NCBI RefSeq assembly: GCF_009857885.1
Contig: NZ_WWER01000001.1
Span: 310,001-374,000 of the forward strand
Origin: Pusillimonas sp. TS35
GTDB lineage: Bacteria > Pseudomonadota > Gammaproteobacteria > Burkholderiales > Burkholderiaceae_B
Direction: 5' to 3'
DNA length: 64,000 bases
Both the position numbers and the translations under genes were made by a program. Below are positions 35,575 to 46,480 of the stretch, piece by piece. The notes beneath the pieces were generated by a model. The model ran no database searches, was not told the origin of the DNA, and saw only the letters and a list, made by a program, of their open reading frames with translations. The first letter of the stretch is position 1; each line of letters begins with the position of its first letter.

Positions 35575-36711
35575 ATGACTTCCGCTGTCAATAGCGCTTC
35601 CCGGGCCGCGCTGGTGCCCGACTACATTCTGGGCATTGCGCCATACCAGGCCGGCAAGCCTATTGAAGAACTCGCACGCGAGTTCGGGCTCGACCCCGCC
35701 GCCATTGTCAAGCTCGCCTCCAACGAGAATCCGCTTGGCTTTCCCGCATCCGCGCAGGCGGCGATGTTGGCCGCCGCAGCGACGCTGGCGCGTTACCCGG
35801 ACGCCAATGGCTTCGACCTGAAGGCTGCGTTGTCCGCGCGCTATGACGTGCCGGCCGACTGGATCACGCTGGGCAATGGCTCCAACGACCTGCTCGAGAT
35901 CATTTCGCTGGCACTGCTGCACCCCGGGGCAGACTGTGTCTATGCGCAGTATTCTTTCGCGGTCTACCGCCTGGCTACCCAGGCGCGCGGCGCGCGGCAC
36001 GTCGTGGTGCCTGCCCGCGACTACGGCCACGATCTGGATGCCATGTTCGATGCGATCACGCCCGATACCCGGCTGGTGTTCATCGCCAATCCCAACAACC
36101 CTACGGGCACCTTTGTGCCGCATGCGGACGTTGCCCGTTTCCTGCAGCGCATGTACGACACACACGGCGAGCGCGTCACGGTGGTGCTGGACGAAGCCTA
36201 TACGGAGTATCTCGACCCGGCATTGCGTTTCGACAGCGCCGCATGGGTGCGCCGCTATCCAAACCTCATCGTAACCCGCACATTCTCGAAGGCCTATGGG
36301 CTGGCGGGGTTGCGCGTGGGGTATGCGCTGGCACAGCCGCGCCTTACCGATCTGCTCAATCGGGTACGCCAGCCGTTCAATGTCAACACGCTGGCTCAGG
36401 CCGCCGCTATTGCTGTACTGGGTGATGCACCCTTCCTGCAGCGTGCCTACGAGGTCAACAAGGCCGGCAAGCAAGCGCTCACTGACGCATTTGCTCGGCT
36501 GGGCCTGCAGTATGTGCCCAGCTACGGCAATTTCGTGCTGGTCAAGGTGGGCGATGCGGCGGCCATCAATATGGCCCTGCTCAAGCGCGGCGTCATCGTG
36601 CGTCCGGTGACGGGCGACGGCCTGCCCGAGTGGCTGCGCGTATCTATTGGGCTGCCGGAGGAAAACGCGCGCTTCATCGAGGCGTTGACCGAAATTCTCA
36701 AGCCGACATGA
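35575..36711 (+). CDS. hisC: Histidinol-phosphate / aromatic aminotransferase
   Basis: The protein has 378 residues from the ATG at 35575; the upstream extension overlaps pheA and is rejected. It is a fold type I PLP enzyme with ASNENPLGFP, the LDEAYTEY aspartate region, and lysine 239 in TFSKAYGLAGLRVGYA. The family annotation is histidinol-phosphate aminotransferase. Its place between pheA and tyrA suggests it also or mainly transaminates phenylpyruvate and hydroxyphenylpyruvate. Confidence 0.92.
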   Translation: MTSAVNSASRAALVPDYILGIAPYQAGKPIEELAREFGLDPAAIVKLASNENPLGFPASAQAAMLAAAATLARYPDANGFDLKAALSARYDVPADWITLGNGSNDLLEIISLALLHPGADCVYAQYSFAVYRLATQARGARHVVVPARDYGHDLDAMFDAITPDTRLVFIANPNNPTGTFVPHADVARFLQRMYDTHGERVTVVLDEAYTEYLDPALRFDSAAWVRRYPNLIVTRTFSKAYGLAGLRVGYALAQPRLTDLLNRVRQPFNVNTLAQAAAIAVLGDAPFLQRAYEVNKAGKQALTDAFARLGLQYVPSYGNFVLVKVGDAAAINMALLKRGVIVRPVTGDGLPEWLRVSIGLPEENARFIEALTEILKPT

Positions 36712-37607
36712 GCCAGAGCGCGTCGCGCGGCACAGTGCATGTGCCTGTACTCGCAGTCGTGGGCGTAGGGCTTATTGGTGGATCGTTCGCGGCAGCGCTC
36801 AAGCATGCTGGCGTTGTCGGCCGGGTACTAGGGGTGGGGCGCAGCGCCAAAGCGCTGGAGCAGGCGCATGCACTGGGCCTGATCGACGAGATTGCCACTG
36901 CCGAGCAAGCCGCGGCGCAGGCCGATGTCATCCTGCTTGCGACGCCTGTTGGCGCAGTGGGCGCGACGCTGGCCGCTATGAAGGCACACCTGCGGGCGCA
37001 TACGATTATCACCGATGCCTGCAGCACCAAAGCAGATGTGATTGCCGCCGCGCGCCTCGCGCTGGGTGAACAGGTCAGCCAGTTCGTGCCGGGCCATCCC
37101 ATTGCGGGCGCCGAGCAGACCGGCCCGGCCGCCGCCGACGCCCAACTGTATCGCGGCCGCAACGTCATCCTGACCCCTCTGCCTGAGAACGCCGCTGCTG
37201 ATCGCGCGCTCGTGGCCCGGCTCTGGGAGGCTTGCGGAGCCAGGCTGCTCACGCTCGATGCCCAGGCGCACGACACTGTGCTGGCCTCGGTGAGCCACAT
37301 TCCTCACTTCCTGTCGTCCGTGTTCATGTGGCAGGTTGCCATGGCGCCCGACGCCGATGTACGGCTGGCGTTGGCGGGCAGCGGTTTTCGCGATTTCACG
37401 CGGATTGCGGCGGGCTCCCCTGAAGTTTGGCGCGATATTTTCCTGAGCAACCGCGATGCTGTCCTGAGCGAACTGCAGGAGGTCCGCGCGGCGCTCGACC
37501 ACGCCGAGCAGGCTTTGCGCGACGGCGATGGCCGCACGCTCGAAAATTTTCTTGAACGCGCGGCGCTGGCGCGCCGCCTATGGGCCAGCAGGAGCGGCTT
37601 GAAATGA
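36708..37607 (+). CDS. tyrA: Prephenate dehydrogenase
   Basis: The protein has 299 residues. The start at 36708 overlaps the hisC stop (ATGA). It has an N-terminal Rossmann fold ([19 protein letters not shown]), [12 protein letters not shown] in the substrate region, [10 protein letters not shown], and a helical dimerisation domain. It makes 4-hydroxyphenylpyruvate from prephenate for tyrosine. It lacks a chorismate mutase domain; that activity is provided by PheA. Confidence 0.95.
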   Translation: MSQSASRGTVHVPVLAVVGVGLIGGSFAAALKHAGVVGRVLGVGRSAKALEQAHALGLIDEIATAEQAAAQADVILLATPVGAVGATLAAMKAHLRAHTIITDACSTKADVIAAARLALGEQVSQFVPGHPIAGAEQTGPAAADAQLYRGRNVILTPLPENAAADRALVARLWEACGARLLTLDAQAHDTVLASVSHIPHFLSSVFMWQVAMAPDADVRLALAGSGFRDFTRIAAGSPEVWRDIFLSNRDAVLSELQEVRAALDHAEQALRDGDGRTLENFLERAALARRLWASRSGLK

Positions 37608-38953
37608 ATCACTCACAACATGCCGGTGAACTTTATCTTCCGCCCGTCGTCTCGGCCAGCGGCGTAGTGCAATTGCCGGGGTCCAAGAGCATCTCTAACC
37701 GCGTGCTGCTGCTCGCGGCGTTGGCCGACGGTCCCAGCAGGTTGCGCGGCGTGCTCGATTCCGACGACACACGCGTCATGATTGCGGCGTTGCGTGCCTT
37801 GGGTGTACGGATCGACGACGTCGCGCCCGGTGAAATGGTGGTGCATGGCGCCAATCCGTTTCCGGTGCGCCAGGCGGAATTGTTTCTGGGCAACGCTGGT
37901 ACTGCGTTCCGACCATTAACCGCCGCGCTGGCGCTCATGGGCGGCAGCTACCATTTGTCGGGCGTGCCGCGCATGCATGAGCGACCCATCGGCGACCTGG
38001 TCGATGCCTTGCGTGCGCTGGGGGCGTCGATCGACTATCTTGGCAATCCTGGTTATCCGCCGCTGCGGCTGGGCGCGCAGGCCGAGGCTCCCACCGGGCC
38101 TGCGGATGTGCCCGCCAGTGTGAAAGTAAAAGGCTCCGTATCCAGCCAGTTTCTGACTGCCTTGCTAATGGCAGCGCCGCTGCTGGTCGCTCGCACCGGC
38201 CGCGCACTGGCCATTGACGTCGATGGCGAGCTGATCTCCAAGCCTTACATCCTGATCACCCTGCGCCTGCTGGAGCAGTTCGGCATCAACGTTGCCCGTG
38301 AAGGCTGGCAGCGTTTTGTGATCCCCGCAGACGCGCGCTATCGCGCGGTCGAGTGCCTGGATGTTGAAGGCGACGCCTCCTCGGCCTCGTATTTTATGGC
38401 TCTGGGCGCCCTGGGTGGCGGGCCGGTGCGTATCGAAGGGGCGGGTGCGGCCAGCATGCAGGGTGACATTGCCTTCGCCGACGTGGTCGAGGCAATGGGC
38501 GCCACGGTGGTGCGCCACGATGCCAGCATCGAAGTATCCGGGCCCCGTGTGGCGGCTGGCGAGCGGCTGCGCGCCTTCGATCGTGATTTCAACCTCATCC
38601 CCGACGCGGCCATGACAGCGGCGGCCATGGCCGTATTTGCCGACGGCCCCTGCACCTTGCGCAATATCGGCAGTTGGCGTGTCAAGGAAACCGACCGTAT
38701 CGATGCCATGCATGCCGAACTGGAAAAGCTGGGAGCGCGTGTCGAGTCGGGCCCCGACTGGCTAACCGTGCATCCAATCCAGGCAGGGGGGTGGCGCCGA
38801 GCCAGCATCGCTACCTATGACGACCACCGCATGGCCATGTGCTTTTCGCTGGCGGCCTTCGGGCCTGAAGGGGTCACCATTGAGGATCCCGATTGCGTCG
38901 GCAAGACCTTCCCGGGATACTTCCCGGTGTTTCGCCAGTTGGTCAAAGCATAA
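37604..38953 (+). CDS. aroA: 3-phosphoshikimate 1-carboxyvinyltransferase (EPSP synthase)
   Basis: The protein has 449 residues and starts in an ATGA overlap with tyrA. Signatures are [17 protein letters not shown] near the N-terminus, [15 protein letters not shown] (class I, glyphosate-sensitive pattern), and [10 protein letters not shown] near the C-terminus. It is the sixth step of the shikimate pathway. Its coupling with tyrA and cmk is typical of betaproteobacteria. Confidence 0.98.
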   Translation: MNHSQHAGELYLPPVVSASGVVQLPGSKSISNRVLLLAALADGPSRLRGVLDSDDTRVMIAALRALGVRIDDVAPGEMVVHGANPFPVRQAELFLGNAGTAFRPLTAALALMGGSYHLSGVPRMHERPIGDLVDALRALGASIDYLGNPGYPPLRLGAQAEAPTGPADVPASVKVKGSVSSQFLTALLMAAPLLVARTGRALAIDVDGELISKPYILITLRLLEQFGINVAREGWQRFVIPADARYRAVECLDVEGDASSASYFMALGALGGGPVRIEGAGAASMQGDIAFADVVEAMGATVVRHDASIEVSGPRVAAGERLRAFDRDFNLIPDAAMTAAAMAVFADGPCTLRNIGSWRVKETDRIDAMHAELEKLGARVESGPDWLTVHPIQAGGWRRASIATYDDHRMAMCFSLAAFGPEGVTIEDPDCVGKTFPGYFPVFRQLVKA

Positions 38954-38963
38954 GGCGTTTCCT

Positions 38964-39644
38964 ATGAATGCATTCGTACCCGTCATTACCATCGACGGCC
39001 CGACCGCATCGGGCAAAGGCACAATCGCCCACCACGTGGCCAGCGCGCTGGGTTGGGGTGTGCTCGACAGCGGTGCGCTGTATCGCCTGAGTGCGCTGGC
39101 GGTCCGCCAGCAAGGCGTCGATCCCACCGACGAACTGGCCGTTGCCCGGGTTGCCCGCGATCTGGACGTTGCTTTTCGCGACCAGCGCATCTTCCTGGAC
39201 GGTCGCGATGTGGGGGCGCTCATCCGTGAGGAAGAAATCGGCAATCTGGCGTCCCGTATTGCTGCCTACGCGCCGCTGCGTGAGGCCTTGCTCGAGCGTC
39301 AGCGGGCCTTTCGCAAGGCGCCGGGCTTGGTTGCCGATGGCCGCGATATGGGCACGGTCGTGTTCCGGGATGCTCCCCTCAAAATATTCCTGGTTGCCGA
39401 TGTCCGGGCACGTGCTGAAAGGCGCTGTAAGCAGTTGAAGGAAAAGGGCTTTTCTGCTAACCTAGTAAACTTGCTGGAAGATATGCGTGCGCGCGATGAA
39501 CGCGACCGCAGCCGGGTTAACGCTCCGCTTGTCGCGGCGGCCGATGCCCACACCATCGATTCGTCATGTTTGTCCATCGACGAAACGGTCAGCAAAGTGC
39601 TCGGCCTGTGGTCGGGCACCAGGGGCTCAGCGCCGGGGGCATAG
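38964..39644 (+). CDS. cmk: Cytidylate kinase
   Basis: The protein has 226 residues. The start at 38964 was chosen because the P-loop follows directly ([14 protein letters not shown]). The CMP-binding region has [11 protein letters not shown] and the lid has [10 protein letters not shown]. It phosphorylates CMP and dCMP. It is ten bases downstream of aroA and 105 bases upstream of rpsA, the conserved cmk-rpsA order. Confidence 0.97.
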   Translation: MNAFVPVITIDGPTASGKGTIAHHVASALGWGVLDSGALYRLSALAVRQQGVDPTDELAVARVARDLDVAFRDQRIFLDGRDVGALIREEEIGNLASRIAAYAPLREALLERQRAFRKAPGLVADGRDMGTVVFRDAPLKIFLVADVRARAERRCKQLKEKGFSANLVNLLEDMRARDERDRSRVNAPLVAAADAHTIDSSCLSIDETVSKVLGLWSGTRGSAPGA

Positions 39645-39749
39645 CTCGTAAGCCAATGCCACGGCGCAGGGTTTTTCTCTCACTCCACTGGGGCAGGCAA
39701 ACCTCCCTGGTGTGTTATTAACGGCCATCGTGGCCAAACGGATACTGTA

Positions 39750-41465
39750 ATGTCCACCAACGTAACCCAAGCCGCTTTTGGCGGCGAAAGCTTCGCCGAT
39801 CTTTTTGCCGAAAGCCTCAAAAACCAGGACATGAAGTCCGGCGAGGTCATTTCGGCTGAAGTTGTTCGTATCGATCACAATTTCGTCGTGGTCAATGCCG
39901 GTCTCAAGTCCGAGGCACTCATCCCCCTCGAAGAGTTCCTGAACGACCAAGGCGAAATCGAAGTCGAATCTGGCGATTTTGTCTCGGTGGCCATCGATTC
40001 GCTCGAAAACGGCTACGGCGACACCATCCTGTCGCGCGATCGCGCCAAGCGCCTGTCGGCCTGGCTGCAACTCGAACAAGCTCTCGAATCCGGTGATCTG
40101 GTCAACGGTACCATCACTGGCAAGGTCAAGGGCGGCCTCACCGTCATGACCAACGGCATCCGCGCCTTCCTGCCGGGTTCGCTGGTCGACCTGCGCCCCG
40201 TCAAGGACACCACGCCGTACGAAGGCAAGACCCTCGAATTCAAGGTCATCAAGCTCGACCGCAAGCGCAACAACGTCGTCCTGTCGCGCCGCGCCGTGCT
40301 CGAGGCCAGCATGGGCGAAGAACGCCAGAAGCTGCTCGAAACCCTGCACGAAGGTGCAGTGGTCAAGGGTGTGGTCAAGAACATCACCGACTACGGCGCG
40401 TTCGTCGACCTGGGCGGTATCGATGGCTTGCTCCACATCACCGATATGGCTTGGCGCCGTGTCCGTCACCCCTCCGAAGTCCTGCAAGTGGGCCAGGAAG
40501 TCGAAGCCAAGGTGCTCAAGTTCGACCAGGAAAAGAGCCGCGTCTCCCTGGGCGTCAAGCAACTGGGCGAAGATCCCTGGATCGGCCTTGCTCGCCGTTA
40601 CCCGCAAGGTACGCGCCTGTTCGGCAAGGTCACCAACCTCACCGACTACGGCTCGTTCGTTGAAGTCGAAGCAGGCATCGAAGGCCTGGTGCACGTCTCC
40701 GAAATGGACTGGACCAACAAGAACGTCGATCCGCGCAAGGTTGTCACCCTGGGCGATGAAGTCGAAGTCATGGTTCTCGAAATCGACGAAGACCGTCGCC
40801 GCATCTCTCTGGGCATGAAGCAGTGCCGTCCCAACCCCTGGGAAGAGTTCTCGATCAACTTCAAGCGTGGCGACAAGGTCCATGGCGCCATCAAGTCGAT
40901 CACCGACTTCGGTGTGTTTGTCGGCCTGCCTGGCGGCATCGACGGTCTGGTTCACCTGTCCGATCTTTCCTGGGCCGAAACCGGCGAAGAAGCGGTTCGC
41001 AACTTCAAGAAGGGCGACGAAATCGACGCCGTGGTTCTTGGCATCGACACCGAGAAAGAGCGCATTTCTCTGGGTATCAAACAGCTGGAAGGCGATCCGT
41101 TCAACAACTACGTCGCTACCTATGACAAGGGTGCCGTGGTCCAAGGCACGATCAAGTCCGTCGAGCCCAAGGGCGCCGTCGTGACGCTGTCGGTCGATGT
41201 CGAAGGCTACCTGCGTGCTTCCGAGATCTCCAGCGGCCGTGTCGAAGACGCCACTACCGTGCTCAAGGCCGGCGACAGCGTCGACGCCATGATCATCAAC
41301 ATCGATCGCAAGGCGCGCTCGATCCAGTTGTCGATCAAGGCGCGCGACAACGCCGAAACCGCGGACACCATCCAGCGCATGTCCGAAGCCAGCGCTTCGT
41401 CGGGCACGACCAATCTGGGCGCACTGCTCAAGGCCAAGCTCGACCAGGCGCGCGACGATAGCTGA
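39750..41465 (+). CDS. rpsA: 30S ribosomal protein S1
   Basis: The protein has 571 residues and consists of six S1 RNA-binding repeats. Typical motifs recur: [40 protein letters not shown] and [20 protein letters not shown]. It unwinds and presents mRNA to the 30S subunit. The ribosome-binding site is weak, and a small stem GGCCA/TGGCC at 39722-39734 precedes the start, consistent with the S1 autocontrol known in E. coli. Strong codon bias here creates a 505-codon antisense frame. Confidence 0.98.
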   Translation: MSTNVTQAAFGGESFADLFAESLKNQDMKSGEVISAEVVRIDHNFVVVNAGLKSEALIPLEEFLNDQGEIEVESGDFVSVAIDSLENGYGDTILSRDRAKRLSAWLQLEQALESGDLVNGTITGKVKGGLTVMTNGIRAFLPGSLVDLRPVKDTTPYEGKTLEFKVIKLDRKRNNVVLSRRAVLEASMGEERQKLLETLHEGAVVKGVVKNITDYGAFVDLGGIDGLLHITDMAWRRVRHPSEVLQVGQEVEAKVLKFDQEKSRVSLGVKQLGEDPWIGLARRYPQGTRLFGKVTNLTDYGSFVEVEAGIEGLVHVSEMDWTNKNVDPRKVVTLGDEVEVMVLEIDEDRRRISLGMKQCRPNPWEEFSINFKRGDKVHGAIKSITDFGVFVGLPGGIDGLVHLSDLSWAETGEEAVRNFKKGDEIDAVVLGIDTEKERISLGIKQLEGDPFNNYVATYDKGAVVQGTIKSVEPKGAVVTLSVDVEGYLRASEISSGRVEDATTVLKAGDSVDAMIINIDRKARSIQLSIKARDNAETADTIQRMSEASASSGTTNLGALLKAKLDQARDDS

Positions 41466-41467
41466 TT

Positions 41468-41821
41468 GTGACCAAGTCGGAACTCATCGCGATACTCGCC
41501 AGCCGCTACCCGCAGCTGGCGGCGCGCGATACGGACTACGCCGTCAAGACTGTGCTCGAAGCGATGACGCAGGCGCTGGCCAGCGGGCAGCGCATCGAAA
41601 TCCGCGGTTTTGGCAGCTTTTCCCTATCGCAGCGTTTGCCTCGGGTAGGGCGCAATCCCAAGTCCGGTGAAAAAGTCATGGTGCCTGGCAAGCAGGTGCC
41701 GCACTTCAAGCCGGGTAAAGAATTGCGCGAGCGGGTCGATGCCGCTTTCGACGCGGCGCTCGATAAACCCGAAGCGCATCTGTTCGACATTCAGCCTGAT
41801 CCGCATATCATGCACGGCTGA
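41468..41821 (+). CDS. ihfB: Integration host factor subunit beta
   Basis: The protein has 117 residues with a GTG start two bases after the rpsA stop. It belongs to the HU/IHF family, with the DNA-binding beta arm containing [15 protein letters not shown] and the core motif [11 protein letters not shown]. It bends DNA as a heterodimer with IhfA. It has a C-terminal extension of about 20 residues past the E. coli length. Confidence 0.95.
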   Translation: MTKSELIAILASRYPQLAARDTDYAVKTVLEAMTQALASGQRIEIRGFGSFSLSQRLPRVGRNPKSGEKVMVPGKQVPHFKPGKELRERVDAAFDAALDKPEAHLFDIQPDPHIMHG

Positions 41822-41878
41822 TTGCGGGGCGCAGCCAATCGCGCCCCCGATACGTTGCACCGGCTTACCGGCACACTA

Positions 41879-41910
41879 CAGGCTCTCCTCCGGAGAGCCT
41901 GTTTTTGTTT
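41879..41910 (+). terminator. Intrinsic terminator after ihfB
   Basis: Ten-base arms CAGGCTCTCC and GGAGAGCCTG with a three-base loop are followed by TTTTTGTTT. It ends the transcript that contains rpsA and ihfB, 58 bases after the stop. Confidence 0.9.
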
Positions 41911-41999
41911 AGAGCACTGCCGCAGCCGCTCACCTCGCCGTCATCGGCGTCCGATTCCCCTTACAATTAGCAGATTCCCGATCAATTGGAGTGCTCGAC

Positions 42000-42323
42000 A
42001 TGCGTTATCTCGTCTGGCTGTTGCGGCTGGTGGTATTTGTTCTGGTGTTGATGTTCGCGCTCAAGAACACTGAACCGGTCGACGTGAAGTTCTTCGCCGA
42101 TCAGGTGATAACGGGTGTGCCGCTCATTGTGGTCATGTTGGTTGTGTTTGTGCTTGGCGTTGTGCTGGGCTTGTTGATCGCTGCGCCTGCGCTGCTGCGC
42201 GCACGACGCGAAAAGGCGCGTTTACGCCGCGAAATCTCGCGCCTCGAAGAAAAAGCGCGCCATCCGTCTCTCCCGGCCGAGCCCGCCGCTCCTGAAACAG
42301 TCGCCCCCATGGCGCCCTTGTAA
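42000..42323 (+). CDS. lapA: LapA domain-containing inner-membrane protein
   Basis: The protein has 107 residues. The ATG at 42000 has GGAG eight bases upstream; a GTG at 41991 is less likely. Two membrane helices (about residues 2-20 and 38-63) are followed by a basic coiled-coil segment (RREKARLRREISRLEEKA) and a Pro/Ala tail, as in DUF1049/LapA proteins. It assists LapB in controlling lipopolysaccharide assembly. It lies 19 bases before lapB. Confidence 0.88.
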   Translation: MRYLVWLLRLVVFVLVLMFALKNTEPVDVKFFADQVITGVPLIVVMLVVFVLGVVLGLLIAAPALLRARREKARLRREISRLEEKARHPSLPAEPAAPETVAPMAPL

Positions 42324-42342
42324 CCCAACCAGGATTCTTACC

Positions 42343-43635
42343 GTGGATTTTGAACCGTGGTGGCTCATTTTCGTGCCACTGGTCTTCGCGCTGGGCTGGA
42401 TCGCCTCGCGCGTCGACATCAGGCAAATGCTGTCCGAAACCCGCACGCTGCCCAATTCCTATTTCAAGGGTCTGAACTTCCTGCTCAACGAAGAGCCTGA
42501 CCGCGCCATCGACGCTTTCGTCGAAGTTGCCAAGCTCGATCCCGAAACCACAGAGCTCCATTTCGCGCTGGGCGGGCTGTTTCGTCGACGTGGCGAAATG
42601 GAGCGCGCCATACGCGTGCACCAAAGCCTGCTCTCGCGAGCGGATTTGCCGCAGTCCGATCGTGAAATGGCACAGCACGAACTGGCTCAGGATTTCCTCA
42701 AGGCGGGCCTGCTCGACCGCGCTGAGCAGGCGTTCGAGCAAGTGCTCGACACACGCTACGCTGTGCCCGCCATTCGGGCCCTGATCCGCATTTACGAGTC
42801 TGAACACGATTGGCCACGCGCTATCGACGCCGTCAAGCGTCTGCGCGCGCTGGTCGACGAGCCCGTGCCGCAGCTCGCCCACTACCAGTGTGAGCAGGCC
42901 GTTACGGCAATGATGGCTAAGCCGCCAGATATCAAGGCCGCCACGACGGCACTCGATGCGGCTGATTACGCCGCAGGCCCGCTGCGGGGGCGCAAGGAAG
43001 GCCAGGCGTCTGAAGCACGCATCGCCATGCTGCGCGCACAACTCGCACGGGTCGAGAACAAATCCGGCGATGAGCGTGCCTATCTGGCCTCTGTGCTCGA
43101 TATCGCGCCCGATTACGCCAGCCTGATTGCCGCTGATCTACTCGAAAGCTATCGCAAGGCTGGGCAACAGGCCGAGGGCTTGGCGCTGCTCATGGCCCAC
43201 TATCAGCGCTATCCCTCGCTCGACACCTTCAATGTGGTGTTTCGCGAACTGCGGCAGCAGCAGGGCCTGGTTCCGGCTTGGGCGTTTGCGCGGGCGTCGC
43301 TGCGCGCTCATCCCACGCTGCTGGGGCTGGATCGCCTGCTCGAAGCCGAACTGGCGACACGCGATGTACAGGCGGATCTCTCGGGGAGCGCTGCCAGCAG
43401 CCAGGCGGGTGCGCAGGGTCAAGCGCCCGTCGTCGGGCCGGTGATTCCCGCCGGCGAAGCCGCCACAGGCGCCGACCTCGGCCTGCTTCGTTCACTGATT
43501 CACAAGCATACGCAGCGGCTCGATCGCTACGCCTGCAATGTGTGCGGTTTTGAAGCCCGTCATTTCTATTGGCAGTGCCCCGGCTGCAACAGCTGGGAAA
43601 CCTACGAGCCTCGGCGTCTTGAGGAGATCAAATAA
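42343..43635 (+). CDS. lapB: Lipopolysaccharide assembly protein LapB
   Basis: The protein has 430 residues with a GTG start. One N-terminal membrane anchor (WWLIFVPLVFALGWIASR) is followed by tandem TPR repeats (about 70-350). A C-terminal rubredoxin-type metal site has CNVCG and CPGC. LapB (YciM) adapts FtsH to degrade LpxC and so balances LPS and phospholipid. Its stop overlaps the heptose kinase start (TAATG), linking it to LPS core synthesis. A low-complexity stretch around residues 350-375 is not in E. coli LapB. Confidence 0.93.
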   Translation: MDFEPWWLIFVPLVFALGWIASRVDIRQMLSETRTLPNSYFKGLNFLLNEEPDRAIDAFVEVAKLDPETTELHFALGGLFRRRGEMERAIRVHQSLLSRADLPQSDREMAQHELAQDFLKAGLLDRAEQAFEQVLDTRYAVPAIRALIRIYESEHDWPRAIDAVKRLRALVDEPVPQLAHYQCEQAVTAMMAKPPDIKAATTALDAADYAAGPLRGRKEGQASEARIAMLRAQLARVENKSGDERAYLASVLDIAPDYASLIAADLLESYRKAGQQAEGLALLMAHYQRYPSLDTFNVVFRELRQQQGLVPAWAFARASLRAHPTLLGLDRLLEAELATRDVQADLSGSAASSQAGAQGQAPVVGPVIPAGEAATGADLGLLRSLIHKHTQRLDRYACNVCGFEARHFYWQCPGCNSWETYEPRRLEEIK

Positions 43636-44561
43636 TGCCGTTTCCGGCAGACGCGGCGAGCCGCGCAAAAATACTGGTGGTTGGCGATATCATGCTCGAC
43701 CGCTACTGGTTCGGCGAAGTCGACCGCATTTCGCCTGAGGCACCGGTCCCGGTGGTAAAGGTGGCCCGCCGCGAGGATCGCCTGGGTGGGGCCGCCAACG
43801 TTGCCCGCAACATTGTGGCACTGGGCGCGCAGGCCTCCTTGGTAGGTGTGGTGGGGGCCGACGAGGCCGGCGCCACGGTATCCAGGCTAGCGAGCGAGGC
43901 GGGCATCCATGCGGGCCTGGTTGCCGACGAGCACCTGCCGACCACGCTCAAAATGCGTGTGCTTGGGCGGCAGCAACAATTGTTGCGCGTCGATTTCGAG
44001 GAAACCCCTGCATCGGGGTGCCTGGAGGCCCTGCAGGCGCAATATCGCAAACTGTTACCCTCACATGACCTGGTCGTGCTGTCCGACTACGCCAAGGGGG
44101 CGCTGGGCAACGTCGAAGCCTTGATCGCCATGGCGCGCGAGGCTGGCGTGCCGGTGCTTGTAGACCCAAAAGGCCATCAGTATCGTCGCTACGCGGGCGC
44201 CACCCTTATTACGCCCAATCGCGCTGAAATGCGCGATGCTGTAGGCGCCTGGCACGACGAAAACGACCTCACCACAAGGGCGCAGGGCTTGCGCGAGCAA
44301 CTAGGGCTCGAAGCGCTGCTGGTCACGCGCTCGGAGCAGGGTATGACACTGTTCTCGGCGGCGGGGCGCGAACACATCAATGCACATGCTCACGAAGTAT
44401 TTGACGTTTCGGGCGCGGGCGATACCGTGCTTGCCACCCTCGCCGTGATGCGCGCTGCCGGCTTGAGCTGGTCCGAATCCATGTCCTGGGCCAACCGCGC
44501 CGGCGGCGTGGTGGTTGGCAAGCTGGGCACCTCTGTCGTCACCGCAGGAGAACTCTCATGA
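43635..44561 (+). CDS. rfaE1: D-glycero-beta-D-manno-heptose-7-phosphate kinase
   Basis: The protein has 308 residues and corresponds to the kinase domain (domain I) of HldE only. It is a PfkB/ribokinase-type fold with [20 protein letters not shown] and the anion-hole motif [15 protein letters not shown]. The adenylyltransferase domain must be encoded elsewhere. It phosphorylates heptose 7-phosphate for the LPS inner core. It overlaps lapB (TAATG) and hldD (ATGA). Confidence 0.93.
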   Translation: MPFPADAASRAKILVVGDIMLDRYWFGEVDRISPEAPVPVVKVARREDRLGGAANVARNIVALGAQASLVGVVGADEAGATVSRLASEAGIHAGLVADEHLPTTLKMRVLGRQQQLLRVDFEETPASGCLEALQAQYRKLLPSHDLVVLSDYAKGALGNVEALIAMAREAGVPVLVDPKGHQYRRYAGATLITPNRAEMRDAVGAWHDENDLTTRAQGLREQLGLEALLVTRSEQGMTLFSAAGREHINAHAHEVFDVSGAGDTVLATLAVMRAAGLSWSESMSWANRAGGVVVGKLGTSVVTAGELS

Positions 44562-45559
44562 TCATCGTAACCGGCGGCGCCGGCTTCATAGGCAGCAACT
44601 TGGTGCGTGGCTTGAACGCGCGTGGCCATACCGACATCCTGGTCGTCGACGACCTCATGCAGGGTGACAAGTTCGTCAACCTCGTCGATGCGCAGATTGC
44701 CGATTACCAGCACAAAGACGATTTCCGTCAGCGTGTCGCCACGGGCGACCTGGGCAAGGTCGAGGCGATTTTCCATCAAGGTGCCTGCTCCGACACCACC
44801 GAGCGCAATGGTCACTACATGATGGACAACAACTACAGGGTCACGCTTGAGCTGTTCGAATACAGCCAGCGCGCCCGCGTGCCGTTCATCTACGCCTCGT
44901 CCGCTGCCGTATATGGTGCGGGGCCTGTATATGCCGAAGACGTGCGCAACGAAAAACCCCTGAACGTCTACGGCTATTCCAAATTCCTCTTCGACCAAGT
45001 GCTGCGCCGGCGCATGGATGGCTTGGTCGCACCCGTGGTGGGGCTGCGCTATTTCAACGTGTACGGCCCACGCGAACAGCACAAGGGCCGCATGGCATCC
45101 GTAGCCCTGCACAATATGCACGAATTCCAGCGTGAGGGGCACGTACGCCTGTTTGGTGGTTGGGATGGCTATCAGGATGGCGGCCAGATGCGGGATTTCA
45201 TTCACATCGATGATGTTGTCTCGGTAAATCTACATTTCCTCGACAACCCCGAGGTATCGGGCATATTCAACTGCGGCACGGGGCGCGCCCAGCCGTTCAA
45301 CGATGTGGCCGGCACCGTGGTCAACACCTTGCGCGCCCATCGCGGCGAACCGGCGTTGTCGCTCCAGCAACTGGTCAAGGCCCAACTGCTGCGCTACATT
45401 CCCTTTCCCGACGACCTCAAGGGCCGCTACCAAAGCCATACGCAGGCCGATCTCACACAGTTGCGCGCCGCCGGCTATACCAAGCCGATGCGCGACGTAC
45501 AGACGGGTGTCGCCGAATACGTCAATACCTTGCTCGCCAGCGGCGCAGTCACGGCCTGA
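44558..45559 (+). CDS. hldD: ADP-L-glycero-D-manno-heptose 6-epimerase
   Basis: The protein has 333 residues. It is an extended SDR with the Gly-rich loop [25 protein letters not shown], and the catalytic YxxxK in [11 protein letters not shown]. It inverts C6 of ADP-heptose, the last step before LPS core assembly. The symbol rfaD is also used. Translation is coupled to the kinase gene. Confidence 0.97.
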   Translation: MIIVTGGAGFIGSNLVRGLNARGHTDILVVDDLMQGDKFVNLVDAQIADYQHKDDFRQRVATGDLGKVEAIFHQGACSDTTERNGHYMMDNNYRVTLELFEYSQRARVPFIYASSAAVYGAGPVYAEDVRNEKPLNVYGYSKFLFDQVLRRRMDGLVAPVVGLRYFNVYGPREQHKGRMASVALHNMHEFQREGHVRLFGGWDGYQDGGQMRDFIHIDDVVSVNLHFLDNPEVSGIFNCGTGRAQPFNDVAGTVVNTLRAHRGEPALSLQQLVKAQLLRYIPFPDDLKGRYQSHTQADLTQLRAAGYTKPMRDVQTGVAEYVNTLLASGAVTA

Positions 45560-45661
45560 TGGGCTTTGGTGTGCAATGGGTGCGTGGCTACTTTCGCATT
45601 GCGGTGGGCCGCTGCAGGGCCAGCATGCCTGTTCGGCGTTTATTCGCAGTCCAATCGCAGC

Positions 45662-45683
45662 CCATGCGTAAGACTACGCATGG
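45662..45683 (+). repeat. Hairpin between hldD and the ComEA-like gene
   Basis: Perfect nine-base arms CCATGCGTA and TACGCATGG with a four-base loop lie about 100 bases after hldD. No T run follows, so it may be a transcript-end stem or a processing signal. Confidence 0.5.
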
Positions 45684-45760
45684 ACGCCTTGTCGCCGCCG
45701 GGCTGGCAGCAGGATCGGGCGGCGGCGATCATCGATGCTCCATTCACATTCAGGAGCCAG

Positions 45761-46225
45761 ATGATGAATCCTTTCACCGAATCCACCGTTGCCCAGCCGT
45801 TGCCCACTGAGACGCCGTTTCATCATCCAGCGCGCGTAGTGCATACACCATCGACGGGCCGGCACAGCATCCGTGCCAACAGAGGGCTCATGGTCGGAAC
45901 CGCCATTGGCGTGCTGGCAGCCTTGCCTGCGCTGGCAGCGGTCGACCTCAATTCCGCCACAGTGGAACAACTGCAGACCCTCCGTGGCATCGGGCCTCGT
46001 ACGGCCAGCGTCATTATCGAAGAAAGGCGTCGCGCGGGCCCGTTTACGTCTATTGAAGACTTGTCCGATCGCGTGCGGGGCATCGGTCTGCGCAAGGCGG
46101 CGGCGCTGGAGGCGTCTGGCCTGCGTGTTGGCCCGGCGTACCGTGTGCTGCAGCAAGACAATATGCCTGCTGCGGGCAAACCCGGCGTGGCGCGTTCGAG
46201 CCAGGTCAGTTCGACAGGCCGATGA
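45761..46225 (+). CDS. ComEA-like helix-hairpin-helix DNA-binding protein
   Basis: The protein has 154 residues. The tandem ATGs at 45761/45764 are preceded by GGAG; an upstream extension is rejected. After an N-terminal stretch of about 35 residues comes a single hydrophobic segment (GLMVGTAIGVLAALPALAA). A tandem helix-hairpin-helix domain follows (VDLNSATVEQLQTLRGIGPR, then FTSIEDLSDRVRGIGLRKA). In competent bacteria ComEA binds incoming DNA in the periplasm; here function is inferred from family only. Confidence 0.82.
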   Translation: MMNPFTESTVAQPLPTETPFHHPARVVHTPSTGRHSIRANRGLMVGTAIGVLAALPALAAVDLNSATVEQLQTLRGIGPRTASVIIEERRRAGPFTSIEDLSDRVRGIGLRKAAALEASGLRVGPAYRVLQQDNMPAAGKPGVARSSQVSSTGR

Positions 46226-46480
46226 ATAGCGCGCGGGCCGGCTGCCGCGCCGCGGACGGGCTTCGGTGTCCGCCCACCGAACATTGCCTCGCAGGCAGGC
46301 AGTGCGCGCCGGCCCGCCGACAGGCCGGAGATACACGCCATCCGCCCCGTGCCGCGTGCCTGGCACCGTATAAGCTCCAGGCGCAAGCCCTGCGCCGCGT
46401 GTCTTGCGCTGTGTGGCGCCATGGGGCCGGCTGGCGGTAATATGCGATTCTGTACCACCCAAAGGCAAAACAACTTTCCC

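Noticed and set aside
39627-41144. 505-codon minus-strand frame opposite rpsA
   Set aside because: It is a mirror of the strong codon bias in rpsA, lacks a ribosome-binding site and shows no protein family features.
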